A stretch of 64,000 nucleotides of DNA. Origin: an uncultured Polaribacter sp. GTDB lineage: Bacteria; Bacteroidota; Bacteroidia; Flavobacteriales; Flavobacteriaceae. Under the pieces are notes generated by a model that was not told where the DNA came from, ran no database searches, and worked only from the letters and a program-made list of their open reading frames with translations. Positions 17,144 to 26,231 of this stretch are shown here, piece after piece; the stretch's first letter is position 1, and each line of letters begins with the position of its first letter. A program made the position numbers and the translations under genes. Location: the NCBI RefSeq assembly GCF_947497695.1, contig NZ_CANMHM010000007.1, positions 85,723 to 149,722 on the forward strand, written 5' to 3'.

Positions 17144-17499
17144 TGGGCATTATAAAAGTTAGTAACATCAAATTATATGCTTATCATGGTTGTTTAGAGG
17201 AAGAAGCAAAAATTGGAAGCGAATACAGAGTAGATATTAAAGTAAAAGCCGATTTAAAAAAATCAGCAAAAACAGATAAATTAGTAGATACTGTAGATTA
17301 TGTGCATTTAAATCATATTGTAAAAGAAGAAATGGCAATACGTTCTGAGCTTTTAGAAGAAGTTGCACAACGTATTTTAGATCGAGCTTTCAAAGAAATT
17401 AGAATGATTAAAAAAGCAAAAGTAGCTGTAGCAAAAATAAATCCACCAATTGGTGGAAATGTAGAAGAAGTTGTCATAATTCTTACAAAAAAGCGATAA
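17143..17499 (+). CDS. folB: Dihydroneopterin aldolase
   Basis: The protein is 118 residues, the usual length, and starts MGIIKVSNIKLYAYHGCLEEE. Expected active-site residues are E21 or a neighbouring Glu in HGCLEEEAKIG, E73 in SELLEEVA and K98 in VAKINPPIGG. It cleaves 7,8-dihydroneopterin to 6-hydroxymethyl-7,8-dihydropterin and glycolaldehyde in folate synthesis. It is translationally coupled to the DUF2452 gene. Other folate genes are not in this window. Confidence 0.93.
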   Translation: MGIIKVSNIKLYAYHGCLEEEAKIGSEYRVDIKVKADLKKSAKTDKLVDTVDYVHLNHIVKEEMAIRSELLEEVAQRILDRAFKEIRMIKKAKVAVAKINPPIGGNVEEVVIILTKKR

Positions 17500-17512
17500 T
17501 TTAAAAAAAGGC

Positions 17513-17542
17513 TTGCAATCCTTATAAATTTACTTAAATTTG
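17513..17542 (+). promoter_or_regulatory. Promoter of tRNA-Cys: TTG-N19-TAAATTTG
   Basis: A TTG at 17513-17515 and TAAATTTG at 17535-17542 are exactly 19 bp apart, the Bacteroidota -33/-7 arrangement, about 55 bp before the mature tRNA. Both boxes sit in or next to a 12-bp direct repeat TTGCAATCCTTA (17513-17524 and 17540-17551). Confidence 0.8.
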
Positions 17543-17597
17543 CAATCCTTAAAATCATAATAAAATTTATTTTGAATTGGTTTTAAAAAAATTAAAA

Positions 17598-17668
17598 GGT
17601 GTCTTGGCCGAGTGGCTAGGCAATGGTTTGCAAAACCATGTACAGCGGTTCGAATCCGCTAGACACCT
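17598..17668 (+). tRNA. tRNA-Cys (anticodon GCA)
   Basis: The acceptor stem GGTGTCT (17598-17604) pairs with AGACACC (17661-17667). The anticodon arm ATGGT-TTGCAAA-ACCAT carries GCA in the loop. The T arm has GCGGTTCGAATCCGC. CCA is not encoded. It reads as a complete cloverleaf of about 71 nt plus discriminator. It lies between folB and the alpha-2-macroglobulin gene with its own promoter and terminator. Confidence 0.97.
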
Positions 17669-17674
17669 CAAAAA

Positions 17675-17708
17675 AACCTCAGTTTCTTTATTGAAATTGA
17701 GGTTTTTT
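17675..17708 (+). terminator. Intrinsic terminator after tRNA-Cys
   Basis: AACCTCAGTTTC (17675-17686) pairs with GAAATTGAGGTT (17693-17704) with one mismatch and a TTTATT loop, followed by a T run. Confidence 0.9.
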
Positions 17709-17774
17709 ATTTTATAGAATTATTTTTTGTAAAACCATTTTTTATTTAACTAAATTATTGAGACTTAAATTGTT

Positions 17775-17782
17775 ATTTTTGA
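17775..17782 (+). promoter_or_regulatory. Candidate -7 box TATTTTTG for the alpha-2-macroglobulin gene
   Basis: TATTTTTG matches TAnnTTTG and ends 25 bp before the ATG at 17808. A TTG at 17758-17760 is only 14 bp upstream, shorter than the usual 17-23 bp. Confidence 0.45.
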
Positions 17783-17807
17783 GTTGTGCTAACCAAATAC
17801 CACAACT

Positions 17808-20800
17808 ATGAAAACGAAACAATTACTATCAATACTTGTTATTTTTTTAATGCTTTTTTCTTGTAAAAAAGGAGCAGTAGAAACAGATAATATCTATAAA
17901 TTTAAAGAATATATAAGTTATACAACCTCTGGTGTTGTTTCTGTTGCAGAAAAAATAACTGTAAACCTTGCAAAAGAAGTCGTTTCTTGGGATGTAAACC
18001 AAGAAATTTCTTCTAATATTTTATCCATAAAACCTTATGTAAATGGAAAAATTAAAGCAATAAATAAACATGCTTTTATTTTTATTCCTGATGAAAATTT
18101 AGATTCAAACACAGAATATACTGTTACCGTAAAATTAGATGAAGTCTACAAAGACATCTCTAAAGATTTTAAAAACTACACCTTTCAGTTTAAAACAATT
18201 GCACCTAATTTTAAGATTGATATAAAAACCATACAATCCTATTCTAAAGAATATCAATATTTAGAAGGAGTTTTAGAATCTGCTGATGTAATATCATTAG
18301 AAAATGCCAAAAAGATCATACAAGCCTCTCAAAAAGGAATCAAAAAGAATATTGTTTGGCAAGAGTTTATTAATAAAGGAACTTTTTTTGAATTTAAAAT
18401 AGATAGTGTTCAACGTTTTAATGAAGACAGTAAATTAAAATTTAGTTGGAATGGTACAGCCATTAATTCTAAGCGAAAAGGAGAAAATGAAATTATCATT
18501 TCTGGTAAAAATAACTTTAAAGTACTTGCTATAAAAGTTGTCAATAAAAACGAGCAATACATCTCTATTAATTTTTCTGATGCTCTAAAAAAGCAGCAAA
18601 ATTTTGATGGTTTGGTTGCTTTAAAAAATGTAAAAACACCTCGTTTTGTTGTTAATGGAAACGAATTAAAAGTCTTTTCTGGTTCGAGGTTTCAAGGAGA
18701 TGTGTTAGTTTCTGTTTATCAAGGAGTAAAAAGTTCTGATGGAATTCGTTTAAAAAAAGCTTTTAAGGAAACTATTATTTTCGAACAGAAAAAACCACAA
18801 ATTAGAGCCATAAGTAATGGAACAATTTTACCAAATTCTAAAGAGTTAAAATTCAATTTTGAAGCTATTAATGTTAAAGAAGTTGATGTTAGAATTATTA
18901 AGATTTTTGAAGATAATGTCTTGCAATTTCTACAAGATAATGACTTAAATAGTAATAACGAAAGTGCTATAAAAAGAGTTGGTAGAAGAGTAGCCAAAGA
19001 AACGATTACGTTAATTAAAGCCGATGAAAATCATAGTCAAAAATGGAAGGCTTACAGTATAGATATTTCTAAAATGGTGTCTGTAGATCCAGAATCGATT
19101 TATAGAATTGAATTAAGTTTTAATAAAAACCAAACACTTTATAATTGTAATCAGGTTACTTCATCAACAGAAAATAATACTGCTTATGAAGATGATTATT
19201 ACCAAGAAGAAAACGAATCTTTAAGTGAGGTTGAAGATGAGGATGAAAGAGAGGAATTGTATTGGGACAATAAGTTATATAATTACAAAAATTACAGCTA
19301 CAATTGGCAAGAAAGAAAAAACCCATGTAATGATGCATATTATGCTGAAGATAAAATAATTGCTCAAAATTTAGTTGCTTCTAATTTGGGTATTATTGTT
19401 AAAAAGGGAGCTAATAATGACTATTTCTTTGCAGTTACCAATCTTTTAGACACTCAGCCAGAAGCTGGTGCAACCATAAAGTTATTTAATTTTCAGCAAC
19501 AAGAAATACTAACAACCAAAACAGATTCAGAGGGGTTTGCTAATATTGAATCTCCAAAAAACGCAGCATTTGCAACTGTTTCTAAAGGTGTAAATAAAGG
19601 GTATGTAAAGTTGTTAGATGGTAATTCTTTGTCTTTAAGTAAGTTTGATGTTTCTGGCACTAAAACTCAAAAAGGTTTAAAAGGCTTTATCTATGGAGAA
19701 CGTGGAGTTTGGCGACCTGGAGATGCAATGCATATTACTTTTATATTAAATGATGCAGATAATCAATTACCAAAAAATCATCCTGTAAAATTAGAAGTTA
19801 CAGATTCAAGTGGCAAGTTGGTGTATAAACAAGTAACATCAGATAATTTGAATAATTTTTACACGTTCACAGTAACAACTTCACCAGAAGCAAAAACGGG
19901 TAATTATTCTGCTAAAATTTCTGTGGGTGGAGCAAAGTTTTATAAAACGTTAAAGGTTGAAACTGTAAAACCAAATCGTTTAAAAATTAAAGTAGATTTT
20001 GATGATGAAATTCTTACAAATAACATTCCAATTAACGGAACTTTAGATGTAAAATGGTTGCATGGAACCCCTGCAAAAAACTTAAAAGCAGAAATTAAAG
20101 CAAAAGTTTCGGTTGCAAATTCTGGTTTTAAAAATTATAAAGATTATATTTTTGCAGATCCTTCTAGAGATTATGCATCAGAAGAAATCACTGTTTTTGA
20201 TGGAAAATTAGATGAAAACGGATTGGCAAAAGTCAACAATAAACTAACCGTTGGTAAAAATGCTCCAGGCATGTTAAATGTTCAGTTTTTGGTAAGAGCA
20301 TTTGAAAACGGAGGCGATTTTTCTATTGATGCATTTACCAAAAAATATGCACCTTTTAATTCTTTTGTCGGTCTAAAATCGCCAAAAGGAAATAGATATG
20401 GATCCTTTTTTACAGATGAAAATCAAAATTTTTCTATAGTCTCTGTTGATGAAAAAGGAAACCCAGTTGCCAATAGAAAGTTAGATGTAGAGGTATATCA
20501 AATTAAATGGCGTTGGTGGTGGAGTTCTTCATCAGACAACTTATCTAGATATACTTCTAGCATTTACAATGCACGTTATAAAAATATTAGAGTTACTACA
20601 GATACTAAAGGAATTGGTAGTTTTAAATTAAAGATTCCAGAAAAAGATAGAGGACGTTTTTTAATTAGAGTGGTCGATAAAAAAAGTGGCCATGCAACAG
20701 GTAGAACTACTTATTTTTATAAAAATTGGTGGCAAAATTCGAGTTCTGGAGACAAAGAAGCTGCAAAAATGTTGGTTTTTTCTGCTGATAAAGAAAAGTA

Positions 20801-23366
20801 CAATGTTGGGGAAACTGCTAAAATTACATTTCCTTCAGGATCTAAAGGTAGAGCTTTAATTAGCATAGAAAATGGTACAAAAGTATTAGAAACTAAATGG
20901 GTAGAAACCAATAAAGGAACTACTTCTGTAGATATTCCTATCAATAAAAACATGACGCCTAATGTGTTTGTAAATATTTCTTTATTGCAACCACATCAAG
21001 TATCAGAAAACGATTTACCAATTCGTTTGTATGGAGTTATTCCTATTTTGGTAGAAGACAAAAACACCCTATTAGAACCAAAAATTTTGATGTTAGATGA
21101 ATTGCAGCCTGAAAAAGAATTTACAGTAAAAGTTTCTGAAAAGAACAATAAAGAAATGACCTATACTTTGGCAGTTGTAGAAGAAGGTTTGTTAGATTTA
21201 ACCCGTTTTAAAACTCCAAATGCATATACTACTTTTTATGCAAGAGAAGCATTAGGCGTAAAAACATGGGACATTTTTGATGATGTAATTGGTGCATATT
21301 CAGGCAGTGTAGATCAGGTTTTTGCAATTGGTGGAGATGGAAATTTATCAAAAGGAAAAAACAAAAAAGCCAATAGATTTAAACCTGTTGTAAAATTTTT
21401 AGGGCCTTATTATTTAAAAAAAGGTAAAACAGCTACTCATAAAATTACGCTACCAAATTATATTGGTTCTGTTAGAACTATGGTTATTGCAGGAGATATT
21501 ACAACAGAAGCTTTTGGTAATGCAGAAAAAGCAGTACCTGTTAAAAAGCCTTTAATGGTTTTGGCAACATTGCCTAGAAAGTTATCGCCAAAAGAAAAAG
21601 TAACTTTACCAATTACCATTTTTGCAATGGATAAAAAGGTTAAAAATATAAATGTAGAGGTAAAAACATCTAACGGAATTGCTGTTATTGGTAACAAAAA
21701 TCAAACTCTTAATTTTGATAAACCAGATGAAAAAATGCTGTATTTTGAGTTGGATGTTTTAAAAGCAAATGGCATAAATACTGTAGAAATTATTGCAACA
21801 GGAGCAGGAGAAAAAGCGACTTATAAAGTGGAGTTAGATGTTGTAAATCCTAACCCAACTACATCTAAGATTATTGATAAAAATGTTGAAGCCAAACAAA
21901 CAGAAATCATCAATTTTAATACGTTTGGTGTAGCAGGTTCTAATACTGCTGTTTTAGAACTTTCTACCATGCCACCAATTAATTTTTCTGGAAGATTGGC
22001 ATATTTAATTCAATATCCTCATGGCTGTTTAGAGCAAACTACATCAAGTGTTTTTCCGCAGTTATTTTTAAATGATTTGTTTGAATTATCATCAGAAAAG
22101 AAACAAGAAGTTCAAAAAAACATAGAAAAAGGAATTACACGTTTGGGTAATTTTCAAAAAGCAGATGGAGGTTTAAGCTATTGGATGGGAGAAAATTATA
22201 CAAGCGATTGGGGAACAAGTTATGCAGGTCATTTTATGTTAGAAGCAGAAAAAAAAGGATTTGTGTTGCCAATTACTTTTAAAAGTAATTTTATAGCATA
22301 TCAAAAAAATGCAGCTAGAAATTGGCAACCTAGTTACAATAGATATTCTAGAGATTTATCTCAAGCTTACAGATTATATACGTTAGCTTTAGCTGGTAGT
22401 CCAGATTTATCTGCTATGAATAGATTAAGAGAATTTAAAGAAATTTCTAACGAAGCAAAATGGCGATTAGCAGCAACTTATGCATTGGTTGGTCAAAAAG
22501 AAGCAAGTGTAGAAATTAAGCAAAAAGCAAACTTAAACTTTGCAGGACAAAATTATTACAATTATGGTTCTGTTGCCAGAAATAGAGCTATGGCTTTAGA
22601 AACAATGCTTTTAATTGATGGTAAAGATGTAAAGGAAGTTGCAAAAAGTATTGCCAAAGATTTATCGGATGATAATTGGATGAGTACACAATCTACAGCT
22701 TACAGTTTATTATCAATAGCTAAAATGGTTATTAAAAATGGAGGAAAAGCGATTAATGTTCAATATGTAAATAATGGTAAAACAGAAACTATAAAAACTT
22801 ATAGTTCTATGGTTCTAAGAACGATAGATGTTAAAAGTGGAGAGAGTTTTATCAATCTAAAAAATAATGAAAATAATATTGTTTTTGCAAGAATCATCAA
22901 TTCAGGGAAGTTGCCTTTAGGTGAAGAAATTACAGAAAATAGAGGTTTAAGTGTTTCTGTTGATTACAAAAATTTAAAAGGAAAATCAATAGATATTAAT
23001 AGCTTACAGCAAGGTCAGGATTTTGTAGCTAAAATAGTGGTGAGTACACCAAAAAATGAATCTGTAAAAGACATTGCCTTGACACAGATTTTTCCTTCTG
23101 GTTGGGAAATTGTAAACACTCGTTTTACAGATTTTGGAACGACGATAAAAAGTAAAGCTCGTTATACAGATATTAGAGATGATCGTGTAAACTTTTATTT
23201 TGATTTGAATAAAAGTAATAAAAATGTAGAAACAAAAACCTTTACAGTTCTATTAAATGCAGCGTATTTGGGTACTTACTATTTACCAGGAATACAAGCA
23301 GAAGCAATGTATGATAATGATTATTTGGTAAGAACAAAAGGACGTTGGATTGAGGTTGTAAAATAA
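17808..23366 (+). CDS. Alpha-2-macroglobulin family lipoprotein (YfhM-like)
   Basis: A very large protein (1852 residues) begins with a lipoprotein signal (IFLMLFSCKKG, Cys about residue 20). It then has an array of MG/MG2 beta domains and the family thioester motif CLEQ (C1407-Q1410) in YPHGCLEQTTSS, followed by the helical TED domain (ADGGLSYWMGEN) and a receptor-binding-like end. Bacterial members trap foreign proteases in the periplasm through the Cys-Gln thioester. An unusual acidic, tyrosine-rich insert lies near residues 455-490 (NTAYEDDYYQEENESLSEVE). It is followed by pbpC, the same pairing as yfhM-pbpC in E. coli, fitting a periplasmic defence and cell-wall repair role. Confidence 0.94.
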   Translation: MKTKQLLSILVIFLMLFSCKKGAVETDNIYKFKEYISYTTSGVVSVAEKITVNLAKEVVSWDVNQEISSNILSIKPYVNGKIKAINKHAFIFIPDENLDSNTEYTVTVKLDEVYKDISKDFKNYTFQFKTIAPNFKIDIKTIQSYSKEYQYLEGVLESADVISLENAKKIIQASQKGIKKNIVWQEFINKGTFFEFKIDSVQRFNEDSKLKFSWNGTAINSKRKGENEIIISGKNNFKVLAIKVVNKNEQYISINFSDALKKQQNFDGLVALKNVKTPRFVVNGNELKVFSGSRFQGDVLVSVYQGVKSSDGIRLKKAFKETIIFEQKKPQIRAISNGTILPNSKELKFNFEAINVKEVDVRIIKIFEDNVLQFLQDNDLNSNNESAIKRVGRRVAKETITLIKADENHSQKWKAYSIDISKMVSVDPESIYRIELSFNKNQTLYNCNQVTSSTENNTAYEDDYYQEENESLSEVEDEDEREELYWDNKLYNYKNYSYNWQERKNPCNDAYYAEDKIIAQNLVASNLGIIVKKGANNDYFFAVTNLLDTQPEAGATIKLFNFQQQEILTTKTDSEGFANIESPKNAAFATVSKGVNKGYVKLLDGNSLSLSKFDVSGTKTQKGLKGFIYGERGVWRPGDAMHITFILNDADNQLPKNHPVKLEVTDSSGKLVYKQVTSDNLNNFYTFTVTTSPEAKTGNYSAKISVGGAKFYKTLKVETVKPNRLKIKVDFDDEILTNNIPINGTLDVKWLHGTPAKNLKAEIKAKVSVANSGFKNYKDYIFADPSRDYASEEITVFDGKLDENGLAKVNNKLTVGKNAPGMLNVQFLVRAFENGGDFSIDAFTKKYAPFNSFVGLKSPKGNRYGSFFTDENQNFSIVSVDEKGNPVANRKLDVEVYQIKWRWWWSSSSDNLSRYTSSIYNARYKNIRVTTDTKGIGSFKLKIPEKDRGRFLIRVVDKKSGHATGRTTYFYKNWWQNSSSGDKEAAKMLVFSADKEKYNVGETAKITFPSGSKGRALISIENGTKVLETKWVETNKGTTSVDIPINKNMTPNVFVNISLLQPHQVSENDLPIRLYGVIPILVEDKNTLLEPKILMLDELQPEKEFTVKVSEKNNKEMTYTLAVVEEGLLDLTRFKTPNAYTTFYAREALGVKTWDIFDDVIGAYSGSVDQVFAIGGDGNLSKGKNKKANRFKPVVKFLGPYYLKKGKTATHKITLPNYIGSVRTMVIAGDITTEAFGNAEKAVPVKKPLMVLATLPRKLSPKEKVTLPITIFAMDKKVKNINVEVKTSNGIAVIGNKNQTLNFDKPDEKMLYFELDVLKANGINTVEIIATGAGEKATYKVELDVVNPNPTTSKIIDKNVEAKQTEIINFNTFGVAGSNTAVLELSTMPPINFSGRLAYLIQYPHGCLEQTTSSVFPQLFLNDLFELSSEKKQEVQKNIEKGITRLGNFQKADGGLSYWMGENYTSDWGTSYAGHFMLEAEKKGFVLPITFKSNFIAYQKNAARNWQPSYNRYSRDLSQAYRLYTLALAGSPDLSAMNRLREFKEISNEAKWRLAATYALVGQKEASVEIKQKANLNFAGQNYYNYGSVARNRAMALETMLLIDGKDVKEVAKSIAKDLSDDNWMSTQSTAYSLLSIAKMVIKNGGKAINVQYVNNGKTETIKTYSSMVLRTIDVKSGESFINLKNNENNIVFARIINSGKLPLGEEITENRGLSVSVDYKNLKGKSIDINSLQQGQDFVAKIVVSTPKNESVKDIALTQIFPSGWEIVNTRFTDFGTTIKSKARYTDIRDDRVNFYFDLNKSNKNVETKTFTVLLNAAYLGTYYLPGIQAEAMYDNDYLVRTKGRWIEVVK

Positions 23367-23376
23367 TTATTTTCTT

Positions 23377-23565
23377 ATCCAAGGGACTTTAGTCTCTTGA
23401 TTTTAAAATTAAAATAATAAAAAAAATCAATTCTTTGTCTTTAAAACTAGAAGTGGTTTAAGCATCGGACTGAACTCTAATAGTTAGTTTAAAAATTAAG
23501 ATTGAAAACAAGAAGTAGAATAAAAAGTATCCTAAAAAATAACAACGGACTAAAGTCCCTTGGAT
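23377..23565. mobile_element. MITE-like 189-bp element with perfect 18-bp terminal inverted repeats
   Basis: The left end ATCCAAGGGACTTTAGTC (23377-23394) is the exact reverse complement of GACTAAAGTCCCTTGGAT (23548-23565). The arms show weaker similarity further in. No transposase is encoded. The element fills the spacer between the alpha-2-macroglobulin gene and pbpC and abuts the likely pbpC start codon. Similar GGGACTTTAGTCC ends are, from memory, dispersed in other flavobacterial genomes. No clear target duplication was seen. Confidence 0.7.
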
Positions 23566-23567
23566 AT

Positions 23568-25898
23568 TTGAAACGAAATAAAAAGAAAGCAATTTTTGTT
23601 TTTGTGTTGCTTGTTTTCTATGCGTTTTGTCTACCAAATAAGTTATTTACAAAACCAACATCAACTGTAATTACTAGTAAAAATAATGAATTATTAGGTG
23701 CTTTAATTGCAACTGATGGTCAATGGCGTTTTCCTTATAGCAATACTGTTCCAGAAAAGTTTAAAAGCTGTTTAATTCAGTTTGAAGATGCATATTTTTA
23801 TAAACATTTTGGTTTTAATCCTGTTTCTATTTTTAAGGCATTGAAACAAAATTTACAAGCAGGAAATGTAAAAAGAGGAGGAAGCACCATAACACAACAA
23901 GTAATTAGGTTGAGTAGAAATAGCCAGAAAAGAACCTATTTAGAAAAATTTATAGAATTGGTTTTAGCAACACGATTAGAACTAAGAGCACCTAAAGAAA
24001 AAATTTTAACATATTGGAGTTCTAATGCTCCTTTTGGAGGAAATGTTGTGGGTTTAGAAGCTGCGTCTTGGAGGTATTTTAACAGAAAATCAGAGGATTT
24101 ATCTTGGGCAGAATCAGCAACTTTAGCAGTTTTACCCAATGCACCAAACTTAATTTATCCCGGCAAAAATCAGCAAAAATTATTGGTAAAAAGGAATCGG
24201 TTATTAAAAAAGTTACTTTCAAATAAAGTAATAGATTCTTTAACTTTTAATTTAGCTGTTTTAGAGGAGTTGCCTCAAAAACCTTATTCTTTACCTCAAA
24301 TTGCACCCCATTTATTACAGAAAATTAATAATTTAAATGCTGGTGAATTTATAAAAACTAGTATAAATAAAAAATTGCAAAAACAGGTAAATAAAGTTGT
24401 AGATAATCACTATAATGTATTGAAATACAATGAAATATATAATATTTCTGTTTTGGTTTTAGATGTAAAAAATAGGAAGGTTTTAACTTATGTTGGCAAC
24501 TCTAAAACTACTAGAAAAAATCAGAAAGATGTAGATGTAATAGATAAGCCAAGAAGTACAGGTAGTATTTTAAAACCATTTTTATATGCTGCTATGTTAG
24601 ATAGTGGAGATTTGTTACCAAATACTTTGGTTGCAGATGTGCCAACTAACTTTGGGAGTTATCAGCCAGAAAATTTTGATAAAAAATATGCAGGAGCTGT
24701 ATCAGCAAAAATAGCTTTATCAAAATCTTTAAATGTACCTACTGTAAGAATGTTACAGAATTTTGGTATAGAAAAATTTTACAATTATTTACAAAAATTA
24801 CAACTGAAAGATATTAATAAAAGTGCCCATTATTATGGCTTAACCATTGCTTTGGGTGGTGCAGAAAGTAACTTATGGGATTTGTGTAAGAGTTATGCAT
24901 CTTTAGCATCCACAGTAAATCATTATACCCAAAATTCTAGTAGATATTTTACAAATGAATTTTGTGAGCCTACTTTTTATGCGGATAAAAAAATCGACTT
25001 CGGGAAAAAAACAGCTGAAAAAGTCATTTTTGATGCTGCCTCTATTTACTTGACTTTTGAGAGTTTAAAAGAGGTTAACAGACCCAATGCAAATCAAAAT
25101 TGGGAGTTTTTTGATGCTGCTAAACAAATTGCATGGAAAACAGGCACAAGTTTTGGATTTAGAGATGCTTGGGCAATTGGCACAACCAAAGATTATGTAG
25201 TGGGTGTTTGGGTTGGAAATGCAGATGGAGAAGGAAGACCTGGTTTGGTGGGTGTGCAAACTGCTGCTCCAATTTTATTTGATGTTTTTGATAAATTACC
25301 AAACTCAGATTGGTTTGAAAAACCGTTTGATGAAATGACTGAGATAGAAATTTGTAGCAAAAGTGGGTATAGAGCAACTACTATTTGTGAAGAAAAGAAG
25401 TTAGAGTTTGTACAAAATGCAGGTTTAAAAACAGCACCTTGTCCTTATCATGTTTTGGTAAATCTAGATACATCAGAAAAATACCAAGTCAATACTTCTT
25501 GTGAGTCTTTTGATAACATCAAACAAAAACCTTGGTTTGTATTGCCTCCTTTAATGGAATATTATTACAAAGATCAAAATCCGTTTTATAAACCATTGCC
25601 AAAATTTAGAGTTGATTGTTTAGGTAAAGTTCAAAATGCGATGAAATTTATCTATTCAACAAAAAAAAGTACTATTTATTTACCAAAAGATTTTGATGGA
25701 AAAAAGAATGAACTTATTTTAAAAGTAGCCCATTCTAATAAAGATGCAATTTTGTTTTGGTATGTAGACAATACCTTTATTAAAACTACAAAAGAAATAC
25801 ATAGTATTGCAATAAAACCAAGTTTAGGTAGGCATATTATTTCTGTAACTGACAATTTTGGAAACGAAGTTTTTAAGGAAATAGAGGTAAAAATTTAA
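23568..25898 (+). CDS. pbpC: Penicillin-binding protein 1C (bifunctional transglycosylase/transpeptidase)
   Basis: From the proposed TTG at 23568 the 776-residue protein starts MKRNKKKAIFVFVLLVFYAF, a short basic tail and one membrane anchor. Then come the GT51 domain (FEDAYFYKHFGFNP, RGGSTITQQV), the transpeptidase domain with SILK (in RSTGSILKPFLYA) and KTGTS, and a C-terminal PBP1C domain. The reading frame stays open 66 bp further upstream to another TTG (23502), but that extension lies inside the MITE-like element. No in-frame ATG or GTG exists near either. Role: periplasmic peptidoglycan synthesis, coupled to the preceding alpha-2-macroglobulin gene. Confidence 0.92.
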   Translation: MKRNKKKAIFVFVLLVFYAFCLPNKLFTKPTSTVITSKNNELLGALIATDGQWRFPYSNTVPEKFKSCLIQFEDAYFYKHFGFNPVSIFKALKQNLQAGNVKRGGSTITQQVIRLSRNSQKRTYLEKFIELVLATRLELRAPKEKILTYWSSNAPFGGNVVGLEAASWRYFNRKSEDLSWAESATLAVLPNAPNLIYPGKNQQKLLVKRNRLLKKLLSNKVIDSLTFNLAVLEELPQKPYSLPQIAPHLLQKINNLNAGEFIKTSINKKLQKQVNKVVDNHYNVLKYNEIYNISVLVLDVKNRKVLTYVGNSKTTRKNQKDVDVIDKPRSTGSILKPFLYAAMLDSGDLLPNTLVADVPTNFGSYQPENFDKKYAGAVSAKIALSKSLNVPTVRMLQNFGIEKFYNYLQKLQLKDINKSAHYYGLTIALGGAESNLWDLCKSYASLASTVNHYTQNSSRYFTNEFCEPTFYADKKIDFGKKTAEKVIFDAASIYLTFESLKEVNRPNANQNWEFFDAAKQIAWKTGTSFGFRDAWAIGTTKDYVVGVWVGNADGEGRPGLVGVQTAAPILFDVFDKLPNSDWFEKPFDEMTEIEICSKSGYRATTICEEKKLEFVQNAGLKTAPCPYHVLVNLDTSEKYQVNTSCESFDNIKQKPWFVLPPLMEYYYKDQNPFYKPLPKFRVDCLGKVQNAMKFIYSTKKSTIYLPKDFDGKKNELILKVAHSNKDAILFWYVDNTFIKTTKEIHSIAIKPSLGRHIISVTDNFGNEVFKEIEVKI

Positions 25899-25917
25899 TG
25901 GCAAAACATTATAAATG

Positions 25918-25950
25918 ACCATTCATCCCTTTTTTTTATACCATTCATCG
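25918..25950 (+). promoter_or_regulatory. Tandem LytTR-like operator: ACCATTCATCC and ACCATTCATCG, 22-bp period
   Basis: ACCATTCATC occurs at 25918-25927 and again at 25940-25949, a period of 22 bp (two helical turns). LytTR-domain regulators bind imperfect direct repeats of this kind; the AlgR site CCGTTCGTC is closely similar. Downstream are a TTG at 25973-25975 and, 19 bp on, TAGATAAA (25995), a weak -7. The palindrome TACGACGTA lies at 25988-25996. The target would be the small ORF at 26025. Confidence 0.55.
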
Positions 25951-26024
25951 AAAAAAACCACAAAAAAGTGTGTTGAACAACTATTTTTACGACGTAGATA
26001 AAGAACCCCTAAAATTTTAATCCT

Positions 26025-26231
26025 ATGTTTCACAGTATTTCAACATCGAAAGTAATTAAATATAAATATAGAATTACTTCCAATCTATTTAAGTCAGAAT
26101 TAAAAGCTGTTAGTATATCAGAAATTCATGACTTTATGAAAAAGTTTAAAAGTCATATTACAGATTATTCTGTATTAGTTTTAGGTGTATCTGACCTTCA
26201 AAATCAATATTCAAATAGGCATGTTGCTTAA
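26025..26231 (+). CDS. 68-residue hypothetical protein behind LytTR-like sites
   Basis: The product MFHSISTSKVIKYKYRITSN... is basic at the N-terminus, with no signal peptide and no clear membrane helix. I do not recognise a family. Support for it being real is indirect: it is the only ORF following the tandem ACCATTCATC sites and a possible promoter, the spacer fits (about 30 bp from the weak -7), and a long hairpin follows its stop at 26241-26288. Codon use (AAA, AAT, TTA) is like the neighbours. It could be a small regulator or could be spurious. Confidence 0.5.
   Translation: MFHSISTSKVIKYKYRITSNLFKSELKAVSISEIHDFMKKFKSHITDYSVLVLGVSDLQNQYSNRHVA

Noticed and set aside
25918..25950. Short CRISPR-like array
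   Set aside because: Only two 10-bp units with an 11-12 bp spacer; too short and too few for CRISPR and better explained as tandem regulator sites.
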